Of a DNA stretch of 64,000 bases, positions 1 to 10,477 are shown one piece after another. The stretch's first letter is position 1; every line of letters starts with the position of its first letter. The position numbers and the translations under genes are program-made. Source of the stretch: Buttiauxella gaviniae ATCC 51604 (GTDB taxonomy: Bacteria > Pseudomonadota > Gammaproteobacteria > Enterobacterales > Enterobacteriaceae); the NCBI RefSeq assembly GCF_001654835.1, contig NZ_LXEP01000026.1, positions 170,557 to 234,556 on the forward strand, read 5' to 3'. The notes beneath the pieces were generated by a model, which worked only from the letters and a program-made list of their open reading frames with translations, ran no database searches and was not told where the DNA came from.

Positions 1-4
1 AACC

Positions 5-1900
5 CTACTTCGCGGCAACCGGTGTGGCTTCAATGACCAGTGTTTCCAGCGGTTTCAGCGTCACAATAACAGGCTTGGTGTAATCACTTGGAAGTGTGGC
101 ATTCGCACCATAGACCGGTTTGAGCGTGAAACTTGTCGCTTCGCCATCCGGGATTTCAAAGCTCTTCGTCAAATCCAGATAATAGCTTTGCTCTTTGTCT
201 GACGGGTTGCGTAAGCCGAGGATAGCTTTCTCTTTGCTCCACGATGCCCAACCATAAGTTTCAAGTGCCGTTGGGTCGCCACCAATCCAGTGGGTATCGA
301 CCAGTACTGTGCTATTTTCCCGCGACCATTTAGCCGCATTAGCGAGCGTGTCCCATTTGGCGCTGTTCAACATTGATGGCGTGATATACAGCTCTTGTAA
401 CTGGGTTCCGGTAGCAAAGTAACTCCAGACCTGATCGGCGAAATCACTGTCGGTTTGCACTTTTTCCAGGCCGAAATAGGCATTCTCCGCGCTGACAATC
501 CCGTGATACATCAGTGAGTTTATCGGGAATAATGGACCTTTACGCACAATGGAACGGTAGGTTTCAGCATCGCGGTAGGTCATCCATTGTTGAACCGGTG
601 AGCCTTTGCCGTACAGGTTAATATCATCGCCCTGGCGCCAGATTGAATCGGCGTAGAACAGCCAGGATGGACTGGCATCGGTGCCGGTGGTCAGGTTAAT
701 AAACAGGTCTTTATTCGCCGCTCGCATATTTTTGATGAGTTCAATCGACGCATCAAAATCTGAGGCAAACTGGCTGCCTTTAATCCAGTTATTGGCGTTG
801 CCCATGCCATCAAGTTTGAACGAGGTAATATGTTCATTTTTGATTAACTTAATAATCTGCTCGTTAAAGTTACGGAAATAATTCGGTCCAGAGAGCGCAA
901 ATTTCCCGCCGACGGTTTCAAAGCCATTTTCTTTGGCGTGAGAAACGCGAATGTCGCGCGGTTTGTTATAGCCACCCCACGGTGATAACCAAAGACCTAC
1001 GGAAGTATGCAGGCTATCGGCCTTATCTTTTACGACACCAAAACCATTGCTGAACGCCGGGCCAAATAGCCATTTGCCGGTACGATCGTCCCAGCCGTCA
1101 TCCAGCAGGAAGCCATCGAGTTTTACGCCACGCTTTTTAATCAACTCGTCAGCGTAGGCATCCATCCTGTTAAGCACATCTTTTTCGGTATAGGTGGTGA
1201 AGAAACCAATATCCATCCAGCTGTTGTAATGCAGATAGGGCTTATAGGGGCGCGGGCGCATGGCATTGATAAATTCATTGAAGCTTCGACGTAGTTGGTT
1301 TGTCGCCTCAAAGGTTCCGAAATAGGTAGTAAAGGTAACGGGGGCATCGGTTTTAATCGGCGTTTTCAGGCCGACATTCAGGTTGGTTGTCGTTTCATAC
1401 GCGTAGGTATTAACGATAGGTTTTTCCGGCAGTATAAAGAAGCTGTCAGCAATAATCGGTGAGCTATTAATCGCGCCATCAACATAAGGCGCTTGTGATT
1501 GCCCTTTTGTCGGGAAGAAGGTTATTTTCGCGACATCTTGCGCTTTGCCTTTCGCTTTGATCGTGTAGTCGATACTGGCGTATTTTCCTTTAAGGACATT
1601 CAACGCCACGCTGACGGCGAAAGCTTTATGGTCATATTCGATATGAATAGAGTCATCTTTCTGGCTGACGCTTTTAATTTTAAAATCCGCCGCGTGAATA
1701 ACATCTTCATTCGGTAGTGTTAGAAAGAACAACTCTTTGGGGGCGAGTTTACTCTGGGAAAGTTTGTCTTTAATTAAAACCGCAGAATTGGTGTCGTCAA
1801 ATGAGATGGAGATATTGTTATTATTGAGCAGATATTCGGAAGCAAATGCGCCATTGCTGACCAGTAAAAGTAATAACGAGCTTTTAATCATTCTATTCAT
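5..1900 (-). CDS. secreted GH36-like alpha-galactosidase / alpha-N-acetylgalactosaminidase
   Basis: 631 aa. Residues 1-20 form a signal peptide (basic start, Leu-rich core, AFA before SEY), so the enzyme is probably periplasmic or secreted. The central barrel carries clan-D retaining alpha-galactosidase signatures: NSW near 226, LDDGWDD at 266-272, GLWLSPWGG near 302, and FKLDGMG around 361-367, where D364 is the likely nucleophile; WRQGDD near 421-426 probably holds the acid/base. It lies 76 bp downstream of kbaY on the same strand, so it is probably the last gene of the agaS-kbaY operon and releases galactose or GalNAc from glycans for the aga pathway. The substrate is inferred from the neighbours. 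E. coli K-12 has agaBCD-agaI at this place. Confidence 0.72.
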   Translation of the reverse strand: MNRMIKSSLLLLLVSNGAFASEYLLNNNNISISFDDTNSAVLIKDKLSQSKLAPKELFFLTLPNEDVIHAADFKIKSVSQKDDSIHIEYDHKAFAVSVALNVLKGKYASIDYTIKAKGKAQDVAKITFFPTKGQSQAPYVDGAINSSPIIADSFFILPEKPIVNTYAYETTTNLNVGLKTPIKTDAPVTFTTYFGTFEATNQLRRSFNEFINAMRPRPYKPYLHYNSWMDIGFFTTYTEKDVLNRMDAYADELIKKRGVKLDGFLLDDGWDDRTGKWLFGPAFSNGFGVVKDKADSLHTSVGLWLSPWGGYNKPRDIRVSHAKENGFETVGGKFALSGPNYFRNFNEQIIKLIKNEHITSFKLDGMGNANNWIKGSQFASDFDASIELIKNMRAANKDLFINLTTGTDASPSWLFYADSIWRQGDDINLYGKGSPVQQWMTYRDAETYRSIVRKGPLFPINSLMYHGIVSAENAYFGLEKVQTDSDFADQVWSYFATGTQLQELYITPSMLNSAKWDTLANAAKWSRENSTVLVDTHWIGGDPTALETYGWASWSKEKAILGLRNPSDKEQSYYLDLTKSFEIPDGEATSFTLKPVYGANATLPSDYTKPVIVTLKPLETLVIEATPVAAK

Positions 1901-1976
1901 CTGAGTTTCCTGTCAGGGTGTTTTCAAACGTAGGGTATTACCCGCATTTGCAGGCAATGCCCTGAAGGGAAAGGAT

Positions 1977-2867
<891 letters not shown>

Positions 2868-4022
2868 TCAGCCTTTCCACGGATGAATAACGACACCTTT
2901 CACAACACGGTTTACCGTGCCGCTTGCGGAAGGGGTATCAGGGGTAATGCCCGCTTTGACGGATTCCGTCAGCGCGAAAATCTGCGCATACATCAGGAAA
3001 CAGAAAGCCTGTTCAACGTCGATGAAATCGCGGGAAGGTGGCAGCCAGATATGTGGCCCCGACTCGACTTCCGGGCAAGGTGACGAGCAGATAGCAACGA
3101 CGCGCAGGGCCTGTTGGTCGCGGCGCAACTCAGCCAGTAAATCAAGGTCGTACTGGCGGGTATACGGGTGGCTTGAAATCATGACCACAACTAACGTTTC
3201 GTTGTTAACCAGTGATTTAGGGCCGTGACGGAACCCGGTTGGGGAGTCATAAAATGCCGCCAATTTCCCTGCAGTGAGTTCCAGAACTTTCAGTGCAGAT
3301 TCACGCGCAACACCTTGCAAGCCGCCGCTGCCGAGGTAGACGACACGTTTGAAAGGCAAATCACCGAACACGCTTTCGCTTAAGTCACCTTGTGAAGCAA
3401 TGATTTCTTCGCAGTGCTTAGCCACATCCTGGAAAGTGCTGCTGTTGATAACATCCGGTGCAAACACGGCCAGGCAGCTTGCCATCATGGTGGTGATACT
3501 GCTGGTCATGGCGAAGCCACGATCGTGCGTTTCCGGTGGCATCAGCAGCGCATGTGAGTTACCGCTGGTCGCGGCGTTCTGGTAAAGGCTGCCGGCTTCA
3601 TTGCAGGTAATGATCAGGTGATAGCAATCCTTCACCACCTGGTTGACTAAATCGACCGCCGCCACACTTTCCGGACTGTTGCCGGAGCGGGCAAAAGAAA
3701 CCAGTAGCGTCGGTTCCTGCTCGGATAAGTAATCAAGCGGGTTGGTGACAAGGTCGGTGGTCGGTACTGCAACAAAGTTTTTCCCGGTGTGGCGCGATAG
3801 CCACGGCGTAATAATATCGCCAATAAATGCGGAGGTTCCTGCACCCGTCAGGATAATTTTTAGCGAGGTGTTTTGCAGCAAAGGATCAAGGAATGCGTTG
3901 ATGCTGCTACGTTGATTACCGATATTTTTTAACGATCGGATCCAGCTTTCCGGCTGTTGGCGGATCTCTTTTTCAGTCCAGGTTAATGTGCCGGAAAGAC
4001 AGGCTGATTGGGTTTCGCTCAT
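2868..4022 (-). CDS. agaS: AgaS, galactosamine-6-phosphate deaminase/isomerase (SIS family)
   Basis: 384 aa with two SIS sugar-isomerase domains (LTGAGTSAF near 60 and VYLGSGGLQG near 230), the length and pattern of AgaS. The protein converts galactosamine-6-phosphate to tagatose-6-phosphate plus ammonia in the cytoplasm. It is first in its transcription unit (agaS-kbaY-alpha-galactosidase) and is preceded by a 300-bp control region with four AgaR-like boxes. The start at 4022 follows a weak GGACTGAGTA ribosome-binding region. Confidence 0.93.
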   Translation of the reverse strand: MSETQSACLSGTLTWTEKEIRQQPESWIRSLKNIGNQRSSINAFLDPLLQNTSLKIILTGAGTSAFIGDIITPWLSRHTGKNFVAVPTTDLVTNPLDYLSEQEPTLLVSFARSGNSPESVAAVDLVNQVVKDCYHLIITCNEAGSLYQNAATSGNSHALLMPPETHDRGFAMTSSITTMMASCLAVFAPDVINSSTFQDVAKHCEEIIASQGDLSESVFGDLPFKRVVYLGSGGLQGVARESALKVLELTAGKLAAFYDSPTGFRHGPKSLVNNETLVVVMISSHPYTRQYDLDLLAELRRDQQALRVVAICSSPCPEVESGPHIWLPPSRDFIDVEQAFCFLMYAQIFALTESVKAGITPDTPSASGTVNRVVKGVVIHPWKG

Positions 4023-4080
4023 TACTCAGTCCTTAGCAGTGCAAGATCATCGGAAGTAGCACAAAGCAGTACAGGACAAT

Positions 4081-4275
4081 CTTTCGTTTTGTTTCATTTA
4101 CTCAACTTCATGCTTAAATAAAATCTATAGAAAAGAAAACGAAAGGTCAATGTAAGAAAAACAATAAAACGAAAAATGTGATCCGGAAAACGATCTTTTT
4201 TAGTTATTTTATTGATTTAAATGATTATTTTTAAATAATGGATAGTTGGGGTGATTTTAAACGAAAGGAAAAGAA
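4081..4275 (-). promoter_or_regulatory. agaS promoter region with four AgaR-like operator boxes
   Basis: The 303-bp gap between agaA and agaS holds four copies of a T-rich CTTTCGTTTTNTTT motif like the AgaR consensus: 4081-4099 on the plus strand, and 4131-4148, about 4160-4180 and about 4260-4278 read on the minus strand. AgaR is a DeoR-family repressor relieved by galactosamine/GalNAc phosphates. The number and spacing suggest looping or cooperative repression of agaS. The boxes are seen directly; binding is inferred. Confidence 0.75.
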
Positions 4276-4278
4276 AGG

Positions 4279-4301
4279 TCTGTCGCGGGGCAGGCGACAG
4301 A
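4279..4301 (-). terminator. probable terminator of the kbaZ-agaVWEFA operon
   Basis: Perfect 8-bp inverted repeat TCTGTCGC/GCGACAGA with a 7-nt loop, 25 bp after the agaA stop. On the minus strand it is followed by a T-rich stretch that also contains an AgaR-like box. Confidence 0.6.
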
Positions 4302-4325
4302 CAAAAGTGAGAAGCAACGAAAGTA

Positions 4326-5459
4326 CTACAGGGGGAGAACCTGGCCATTAATCCAGATATTTTGAAGACCTAACTGGGAATTAAGCGCAATCATATTGGC
4401 GCGTTTTCCCACCACCAGCGAACCTAGATCGTTATCCAAACCGAGCATTTTTGCGGGGTGCAGCGACGCCATATGAATGGCATCTTCGGCAGAAACGCCC
4501 ACGTCATTCACCAGGTTTCGCACCGCGGCATCAAGCGAAAGCGTACTTCCCGCAAGCCCTCCGCTTTCAGTGCGTACGATCCCCTCACGCATTGTCACCG
4601 GGTATCCGCAAATCGAGTAGTCGCCATCAGGCATACCTGCTGCACTCATGGCATCGGTTATTAGCAAAACGCGAGGTTTCGCGCAGCTACAACAAATATT
4701 CATGACCGCAGGGTGAACGTGATGCCCGTCGGCAATCAGTTCCAGCCAGGCCCGTTTATCGCTTAACCCGGCTCCGACCATACCAGGGTTACGGTGATGC
4801 AAGCCTGTCATGCCGTTAAAGCAGTGCACCAGCCCGTCGGCCCCGGCATCAAATGCCTCAAGGGTTTGCTCGTAACTGGCGGCACTGTGGCCAAGCATGA
4901 CCCGTATATCCCGGTTTTTAAGGTGCTTAATTGCTTCGAGTGCTTCTGGTTTTTCAGGTGCCAGTGCTACCACTCGTAAGGTGTTTTGCGACACGGCGAT
5001 TAGCCTGTCCAACTCGGCAATATTCAGCTCGCGGAACAATTCTGGCGGATGAGCGCCTTTATTGAGCGGCGTAAAGTATGGCCCTTCGAGATAACTGCCC
5101 AGCACGGTTGAACCAGGCCCGCCGAGATAAAAGCGCTCTGCGATCCGCCGCAACGCGCTTTCAATGTTGGCAAGCGGTGCTGTGACGGTGGTGGGCAGCC
5201 AGCCGCCCACACCTTCGCGTGCCTTGTGCATCGCAAGCCGTGCAAGGACGCCAGGATCGTCGTCCATCACATCAACCCCGTCGCCGCCGTGAACGTGAAT
5301 ATCAATGTACGCCGGGCACAACAGTTCAGCATCACGCGCCATCGTTCCCGCAGGAATGGGTTCGATGGCGACAATCGTTTCGTTATCAATACGTAACTGG
5401 TGATCGTCCAGCCAGCCTTGTTCGGTGAGAACGCGCCTGGCTCTCAGTAGCCTGGTCAT
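4326..5459 (-). CDS. agaA: N-acetylgalactosamine-6-phosphate deacetylase AgaA
   Basis: 377 aa amidohydrolase of the NagA/AgaA family. It removes acetate from GalNAc-6-phosphate to give galactosamine-6-phosphate, the AgaS substrate. Visible metal and catalytic motifs are YIDIHVHGG near residue 50, LEGPYF, LGHSAAS, HCFNGM and LLITDAMSAAG (catalytic Asp). Its start overlaps the agaF stop by 4 bp (ATGA at 5456-5459), indicating translational coupling. Full length; E. coli K-12 AgaA is also about 377 aa. Confidence 0.94.
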   Translation of the reverse strand: MTRLLRARRVLTEQGWLDDHQLRIDNETIVAIEPIPAGTMARDAELLCPAYIDIHVHGGDGVDVMDDDPGVLARLAMHKAREGVGGWLPTTVTAPLANIESALRRIAERFYLGGPGSTVLGSYLEGPYFTPLNKGAHPPELFRELNIAELDRLIAVSQNTLRVVALAPEKPEALEAIKHLKNRDIRVMLGHSAASYEQTLEAFDAGADGLVHCFNGMTGLHHRNPGMVGAGLSDKRAWLELIADGHHVHPAVMNICCSCAKPRVLLITDAMSAAGMPDGDYSICGYPVTMREGIVRTESGGLAGSTLSLDAAVRNLVNDVGVSAEDAIHMASLHPAKMLGLDNDLGSLVVGKRANMIALNSQLGLQNIWINGQVLPL

Positions 5460-5890
5460 ATTCCTTCCTCGACCGCCTCTGCTTCGCGATAACGCCCCAT
5501 TTCATCGACCAGGCTGGTTAACCCGCGATGGCCGCATTCCAGCGCCTGAAGGCGGAACTCTTTACTGCTCAGACCGTCGCGTTCCAGCACCATTTCCAGC
5601 AGCAGTTGCAGGTTGATACCGGTGATGACTTCGCGCCCAGGCTGCTCTAACGCCATGGTTGAAGCAACGCGGAAGGGTGTGCCGCCAAGTAAATCAGTTA
5701 AAAACACCAGCCCTTCACTTTCGTCTAATGCGCTAATGGCTGTCTCAAACTGTGACGTGAGCAATGCCGTTGAAGACGTTTCGGGGAAATCAATGGCGAT
5801 AAACTGCTCTTGTTCACCCAGGATCTGCTTCATCGCTTTTTCAAGACCGGTGGCAAAGCCACCGTGACCGCTAAGAATAATGCTTAACAT
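5456..5890 (-). CDS. agaF: PTS EIIA component for GalNAc, AgaF
   Basis: 144 aa, mannose-family EIIA. The phospho-accepting histidine is H9 in LSGHGGFATG. It passes phosphate from HPr to the EIIB protein AgaV. FLTDLLGGTPF near residue 64 is a typical family motif. It lies between agaE (29-bp gap) and agaA (4-bp overlap), completing an EIIB-IIC-IID-IIA set (AgaVWEF). Confidence 0.94.
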   Translation of the reverse strand: MLSIILSGHGGFATGLEKAMKQILGEQEQFIAIDFPETSSTALLTSQFETAISALDESEGLVFLTDLLGGTPFRVASTMALEQPGREVITGINLQLLLEMVLERDGLSSKEFRLQALECGHRGLTSLVDEMGRYREAEAVEEGI

Positions 5891-5919
5891 ATTGTTTTAT
5901 CTCGCTTACAGGATGCCAC

Positions 5920-6795
5920 TTACAGGAAGTGGGCAAACTTCCCAACAACACCCAGAACGACGGTGATACCGATAAGGCGCAACGGGCTCCAGCCACGACG
6001 CACTAACGCGTACATGCACAAGGTATAAACCAGTGGTAAAAAGGCCGGCATCAGCTTGTCGATAACGTCCGTTTGCAGTTTCACCACCGCATCACCCGCT
6101 GTGATTTCCAACGTAGTGGACAGGCGAACGTAAGTTGCAACCAGCGCGCCAATCACCGTCATCCCAACAATAGACGCGGCATGACCGACTTTGCGAGTGT
6201 TGGCTTTGATTAGCGGGATGGCGGCCACACCCATGCGGTAAGCGTAATGCGCAAGACCGAAACGCAGGCCGAGATGCACGACGTTAAACAGCACGATGAA
6301 GATAACCGCGCCGAGTATTGAACCTTGTAAGGCAAGGCTCGCCCCGATACCGCCGCAGATAGGTAACAAGGTCAGCCAGAACATCGCATCGCCAATCCCT
6401 CCCAGCGGTGCACCCACGGCAATTTTCGTGCTCTGAATGCTGTTCACATCCTGCTTTGAGCGTTCCATCGCCAAAATAATGCCGATAACAAAGGTCACAA
6501 GGAAAGGGTGAGTATTGAAGAACCCCATGTGGCCTTTCATGGCACGCGCCAGGTCGCTTTTATTGGTATGGATTTTTTTGAGTGCGGGTAGCAGGCCATA
6601 TAGCCAACCGGACCCCTGCATACGTTCATAGTTGAATGATGCTTGTAATAGCATGGAGCGCCATGCCACACGATTGATGTCTTTTCTGGTTAACTCTACA
6701 CCGATGCTCTGGTCTTCATAGATGTTGTCGTTGCCGTTAGTCAGGGAGGTTTCCGTAACGTCTGTATCTGGCAAAGTCTGGATATTAGATGCCAT
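5920..6795 (-). CDS. agaE: PTS EIID component for GalNAc, AgaE
   Basis: 291 aa from the ATG at 6795 (MASNIQTLPD...), which matches the E. coli AgaE N-terminus; a longer reading to 6861 only adds sequence overlapping agaW. Mannose-family EIID: a soluble N-terminal part with RVAWRSMLLQASFNYERMQG, then GDAMFWLTLLP and a hydrophobic C-terminal half. Together with AgaW it forms the membrane channel for GalNAc. The start overlaps the agaW stop by 11 bp. Confidence 0.94.
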   Translation of the reverse strand: MASNIQTLPDTDVTETSLTNGNDNIYEDQSIGVELTRKDINRVAWRSMLLQASFNYERMQGSGWLYGLLPALKKIHTNKSDLARAMKGHMGFFNTHPFLVTFVIGIILAMERSKQDVNSIQSTKIAVGAPLGGIGDAMFWLTLLPICGGIGASLALQGSILGAVIFIVLFNVVHLGLRFGLAHYAYRMGVAAIPLIKANTRKVGHAASIVGMTVIGALVATYVRLSTTLEITAGDAVVKLQTDVIDKLMPAFLPLVYTLCMYALVRRGWSPLRLIGITVVLGVVGKFAHFL

Positions 6796-7567
6796 CTTCA
6801 AATTCCTCTTTCTGAACGCTGGAAGGTTGCTGTGGAGCCGGGTCTTTGCGTAAGAAATCAATCAGCGCCATTGCTAATGCGGCAGCGGCAATCGCCAACA
6901 CCGGCAGTTTTAGCCAGGCAGCAGCCACAAAACCGAGAATGAAATAGGGGATATAAATGTTTTTCATCATGATTTTCAGCAGCACGGCAAAGCCGATGGC
7001 TGGCATGATGCCGCCTGCCACACCCAGGCCGTCAATTAAGCGGGTGGGTAAAACATCGATCGCGGTTTTGGCATGTTCCGCACCAAAATAGATGGGCAAA
7101 AACGCGCACAAGAAATAGAACGTACCGAGGGCCAGAAGGGCCAGATAATTAACGCGTTCAATGCCATCCGTATCAGCTTGCGCCGCCATTTGGTCGCAGC
7201 GAGCCATCACACCTGACATGATGGAGAACAGGAAGGTAATCCCCATTTGTACCGCAACGGCGAATGGCACGGCGACGCCGACCGCAACTTCAGGTTTCAC
7301 GCCAGTGGTAATAGCAAAAGTGGTGCCGACGATGGTGCCGATAATCACGTTTGGTGGCTGTGCGCCTGCAAGTGGCGCAAGCCCCATCCAGACCAGTTCC
7401 AGCGTACCGCCACATAAAATACCGGTATGAAGATCACCAAGAATCAAACCAACCAGCGGCCCTAATACAACAGGACGGTGCATGTGCGTCAGGCCGTTGA
7501 ACATATCCAGACCGGCAATAAAGGCCAGAATCCCCAACGCTAATGCCTGTAATAAGCTAATTTCCAT
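6785..7567 (-). CDS. agaW: PTS EIIC component for GalNAc, AgaW
   Basis: 260 aa from the ATG at 7567 (MEISLLQALALG), preceded by AGAGG; an in-frame extension to 7630 would lie inside agaV and is not needed. Polytopic membrane protein of the mannose-family EIIC type (GLDMFNGLTHMHRPVVLGPLVGL near the start, GGTLELVWMGLAPL). It is full length here, whereas agaW is a truncated gene in E. coli K-12, so this strain should take up GalNAc by this route. Confidence 0.92.
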   Translation of the reverse strand: MEISLLQALALGILAFIAGLDMFNGLTHMHRPVVLGPLVGLILGDLHTGILCGGTLELVWMGLAPLAGAQPPNVIIGTIVGTTFAITTGVKPEVAVGVAVPFAVAVQMGITFLFSIMSGVMARCDQMAAQADTDGIERVNYLALLALGTFYFLCAFLPIYFGAEHAKTAIDVLPTRLIDGLGVAGGIMPAIGFAVLLKIMMKNIYIPYFILGFVAAAWLKLPVLAIAAAALAMALIDFLRKDPAPQQPSSVQKEEFEDGI

Positions 7568-7577
7568 AGAAAATACC

Positions 7578-8051
7578 TCAGAGGAGTTTGTAGAGATCCT
7601 GAGCGGATTCCGTCGGCACACCCTGAACAAAACATTCTACTCCGGCCTTTTGTAAGCCATTAAAAGCAGCAATATCTTGCTCATCCACAGAGACGGTTTT
7701 CGCGATTTGTTGTTTGCCTTCTGCGTAGTGCATGTTGCCGACGTTAATCCGCGTAACAGGCACATCGCCTTTCACTAAGGTCAGGAAATCATCCGGATTT
7801 TTGCAAACCAGCAGGATTTTCTGGCGGTCTGCTGCACGGTGAATATTGTCGATAACTTTTTGCAGTGACCAGAAACGTACGGCTATCCCTTCAGCCAGAA
7901 CCATCTCCATCAAGTTTTGCTGCACTGTGTCTTCTGCGACTTCATCGTTGGCAACAAGGACGAGGTTTGCACCAGCAAAACCGACCCATTGAACACCAAC
8001 CTGGCCGTGAATGAGTCGCTCATCAATGCGGCTTAATACAATATTTGGCAT
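7578..8051 (-). CDS. agaV: PTS EIIB component for GalNAc, AgaV
   Basis: 157 aa, mannose-family EIIB. H15 in SRIDERLIHGQV is the phosphorylated histidine. It accepts phosphate from AgaF and phosphorylates GalNAc as it enters through AgaW/AgaE. It starts 26 bp after the kbaZ stop and ends 10 bp before agaW. Confidence 0.94.
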   Translation of the reverse strand: MPNIVLSRIDERLIHGQVGVQWVGFAGANLVLVANDEVAEDTVQQNLMEMVLAEGIAVRFWSLQKVIDNIHRAADRQKILLVCKNPDDFLTLVKGDVPVTRINVGNMHYAEGKQQIAKTVSVDEQDIAAFNGLQKAGVECFVQGVPTESAQDLYKLL

Positions 8052-8077
8052 GTTGTTTTCCTTTTATTATCATTGTG

Positions 8078-9370
8078 TTATTTGGATTGTTGTGTGCCAA
8101 GACAGGCGCAATGGTACTGGCGCAACACGTCCTGGATATGGTCGATAATCAGTTCATGCGGCGTTGCCGCGATTTTTCCTTCACGGACCTTAGCGTATTG
8201 AAGTGGCAGAAACTGACTGATCAGTGGCAAAGGAATGGATTCACCAGCCAGGTTGGTAAGAAGTCTTGAATACGCCTCGTCAATGTCATGATCTGGCCAG
8301 TAGTAGCGAACGCGGTCGGAGAAGCTGTATCCACGTGCCAGACGGCGATCGCTGTCATTGCCGTGATAATGGTGTTTCCAGTATTCAGGTTGCTCAAGCA
8401 TCACGCTTTCAAGAACATCGCGAAGCCCGGAGCATTTATGTGCCGGGCGTAATTCGCGCTCGATAGCGGCTAATGAAAACAGTGCTTCACGCAGTGCAAA
8501 GGTCAGTGCCGGGCCGACTTTCAAAATCGCAAAATGGTTCTGCACTAGCTGCTGCAAGGCTTGTGGCGTCTGATAATCGGTGGAGTGCGCTTCAAACACC
8601 ATAGTGTCGAAGGCTTCAATCATCTGGCTTAAGAACAGTGATTTCTCAGATTGATAATCAATGACCTGCGTGTGATCGAATTCGACACCTGGCTGGACAA
8701 CCAGCCCGATAATTCGTGGCCACAAGTCGCTCAAACCTTGTAATTCAAACGCATGGCGATGGGCTTCGAGTGTGGCTTTGGCAGCCGATGGCGTAGTGAC
8801 GGCAAGTTCCGCCAGCGTTTCGTGCGCGCCACCTGGCACTGGAACTTCAGTGCCGATAACGTAAACCAAATCGGAAGCACCAAATTTCTCAATACAGGTT
8901 TGTTCCGCGATCTTTGCAAGCCGGGCGGCACGCATGGCAACAATGGTATCGGTCAACGGAACCGGGTCATCTGCGCAAGACATGCTGCAGTCGAGATGGA
9001 TCTTTTTGAAACCTGCCGCGACATAGCAACGGATGAGCTCGTCCGCGTTACGCATGGCTTCTTCTGCGGGCAGAGCCTGCCAACGGTTCGGACCCAGGTG
9101 ATCGCCCCCCAGAATGAGTTGCTCGCGTGGGAAGTGATATTTATCTGCCATTTGTTCGACAAAACCACGGAAGTGTTCCGGTGTCATTCCGGTATAACCG
9201 CCGTATTGATCGACCTGATTAGACGTTGCTTCTATTAATAAGAGAGATTTTTCGTCCCGACTATGGCGCATCGCCGCTTCGAGAACTAACGGGTGAGCTG
9301 AACAAACGGCAAAAATGCCACATCGTGAATCCAGTTTATGGTCGGCCACAAACGCGGTTAAATGTTTCAC
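8078..9370 (-). CDS. kbaZ: tagatose-1,6-bisphosphate aldolase accessory subunit KbaZ/AgaZ
   Basis: 430 aa, GatZ/KbaZ family (family length about 420-430). The protein stabilises and activates KbaY and is not itself a known catalyst. The start codon is GTG (9370), chosen because GGAGAGGAAA lies 4-12 bases upstream and the protein begins [12 protein letters not shown] as in homologues. It opens the kbaZ-agaVWEFA operon and is divergent from agaR across a 250-bp region with four AgaR-like boxes. Confidence 0.93.
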   Translation of the reverse strand: MKHLTAFVADHKLDSRCGIFAVCSAHPLVLEAAMRHSRDEKSLLLIEATSNQVDQYGGYTGMTPEHFRGFVEQMADKYHFPREQLILGGDHLGPNRWQALPAEEAMRNADELIRCYVAAGFKKIHLDCSMSCADDPVPLTDTIVAMRAARLAKIAEQTCIEKFGASDLVYVIGTEVPVPGGAHETLAELAVTTPSAAKATLEAHRHAFELQGLSDLWPRIIGLVVQPGVEFDHTQVIDYQSEKSLFLSQMIEAFDTMVFEAHSTDYQTPQALQQLVQNHFAILKVGPALTFALREALFSLAAIERELRPAHKCSGLRDVLESVMLEQPEYWKHHYHGNDSDRRLARGYSFSDRVRYYWPDHDIDEAYSRLLTNLAGESIPLPLISQFLPLQYAKVREGKIAATPHELIIDHIQDVLRQYHCACLGTQQSK

Positions 9371-9400
9371 TTTCCTCTCCGTATGGGTGGGGTGTTAGTT

Positions 9401-9602
9401 TATCTTTCGGTTTGTTTCATTTAATAGTGGTGTATCGTGCGATAAAAACAAAACGAAAGATAATAGAATTGAGATCTGTTTCGCAAAAGAAACATAATGA
9501 AAGCCTATTTGACACAATAGCAGTGAATGCAGCACACGATGTAAAGGCTTGCTTTCCGCGAAAAGAAAGGTGTTAATAGGCGAAGTGAAATGAAACGAAA
9601 GG
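9401..9602. promoter_or_regulatory. kbaZ-agaR divergent control region with four AgaR-like boxes
   Basis: Four matches to the CTTTCGTTTTGTTT-type AgaR motif: 9401-9422 (plus), and 9441-9460, about 9484-9503 and 9583-9602 (minus-strand orientation). The last one is only 20 bp before the agaR start and covers its probable promoter/leader, so AgaR should repress itself as well as kbaZ. Seen directly; binding inferred from E. coli AgaR. Confidence 0.75.
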
Positions 9603-9621
9603 TTTTATGAAAGGATCATTT

Positions 9622-10431
9622 ATGAATAATACCGACGCAGCAACGGACAAGCGTGTAACAGGTACAAGTGAAAGGCGTGAGCAGATCATTCAGCGTCTTC
9701 GCCAACAAGGGAGCGTGCAGGTTAATGATCTATCATCATTTTTTGGTGTCTCGACGGTGACGATCCGTAACGATCTGGCTTTTCTGGAAAAGCAAGGCGT
9801 TGCGGTGCGAGCTTATGGCGGGGCGCTAGTTTGCGATTCGGGAACTGCTGCGGTTGAACCGACCGTTGAGGATAAAAGCTCTCTGAATACTTCGCTCAAG
9901 CGCAGCATTGCGCGTGCAGCGGCGGATCTCATCAAACCAGGTCATCGTGTCATTCTTGACTCAGGCACCACAACTTATGAGATTGCGCGTCATATGCGCC
10001 ACCATAAGGAAGTGATTGCGATGACCAACGGCATGAACGTGGCGAATGCACTGCTTGAAGCTGAAGGTGTGGAATTGCTGATGACCGGCGGGCACCTGCG
10101 CCGCCAGTCGTTGTCATTCTATGGCGATCAGGCCGATCAATCTTTGCAAAACTATCACTTCGACATGCTGTTCCTTGGCGTGGATGCCATTGATCTTGAG
10201 CGTGGTGTTAGTACCCATAACGAAGATGAAGCACGTCTTAACCGCCGGATGTGTGAAGTGGCCGAGCGTATTATTGTGGTCACTGATTCCAGTAAATTTA
10301 ACCGCTCCAGCTTGCATAAGATCATTGATACCCAACGCATTCATATGGTTATTACGGATGCAGGTATTCCTGAAGAGAGCCTGAACGGGTTGCGTAAAGG
10401 TGGCATTGAAGTGGTTTTGGTTGGGGAATAA
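9622..10431 (+). CDS. agaR: AgaR, DeoR-family repressor of the aga regulon
   Basis: 269 aa from the ATG at 9622, exactly the E. coli length; AAGGA at 9611-9615 is well spaced for it and not for the upstream in-frame ATG at 9607. DeoR-type helix-turn-helix at about residues 35-57 ([20 protein letters not shown]), then the sugar-phosphate-sensing domain ([43 protein letters not shown]). It controls the two aga transcription units through the boxes at 4081-4275 and 9401-9602. Confidence 0.95.
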   Translation: MNNTDAATDKRVTGTSERREQIIQRLRQQGSVQVNDLSSFFGVSTVTIRNDLAFLEKQGVAVRAYGGALVCDSGTAAVEPTVEDKSSLNTSLKRSIARAAADLIKPGHRVILDSGTTTYEIARHMRHHKEVIAMTNGMNVANALLEAEGVELLMTGGHLRRQSLSFYGDQADQSLQNYHFDMLFLGVDAIDLERGVSTHNEDEARLNRRMCEVAERIIVVTDSSKFNRSSLHKIIDTQRIHMVITDAGIPEESLNGLRKGGIEVVLVGE

Positions 10432-10441
10432 TCTGTTATTG

Positions 10442-10471
10442 AAGGCCAACGCGAAATTGAACGTTGGCCTT
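10442..10471. terminator. bidirectional terminator between agaR and the MFS gene
   Basis: Perfect 10-bp stem AAGGCCAACG/CGTTGGCCTT with a 10-nt loop in the 46-bp gap between two convergent genes. T-tracts are short, so efficiency is uncertain. Confidence 0.6.
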
Positions 10472-10477
10472 ATCTGA

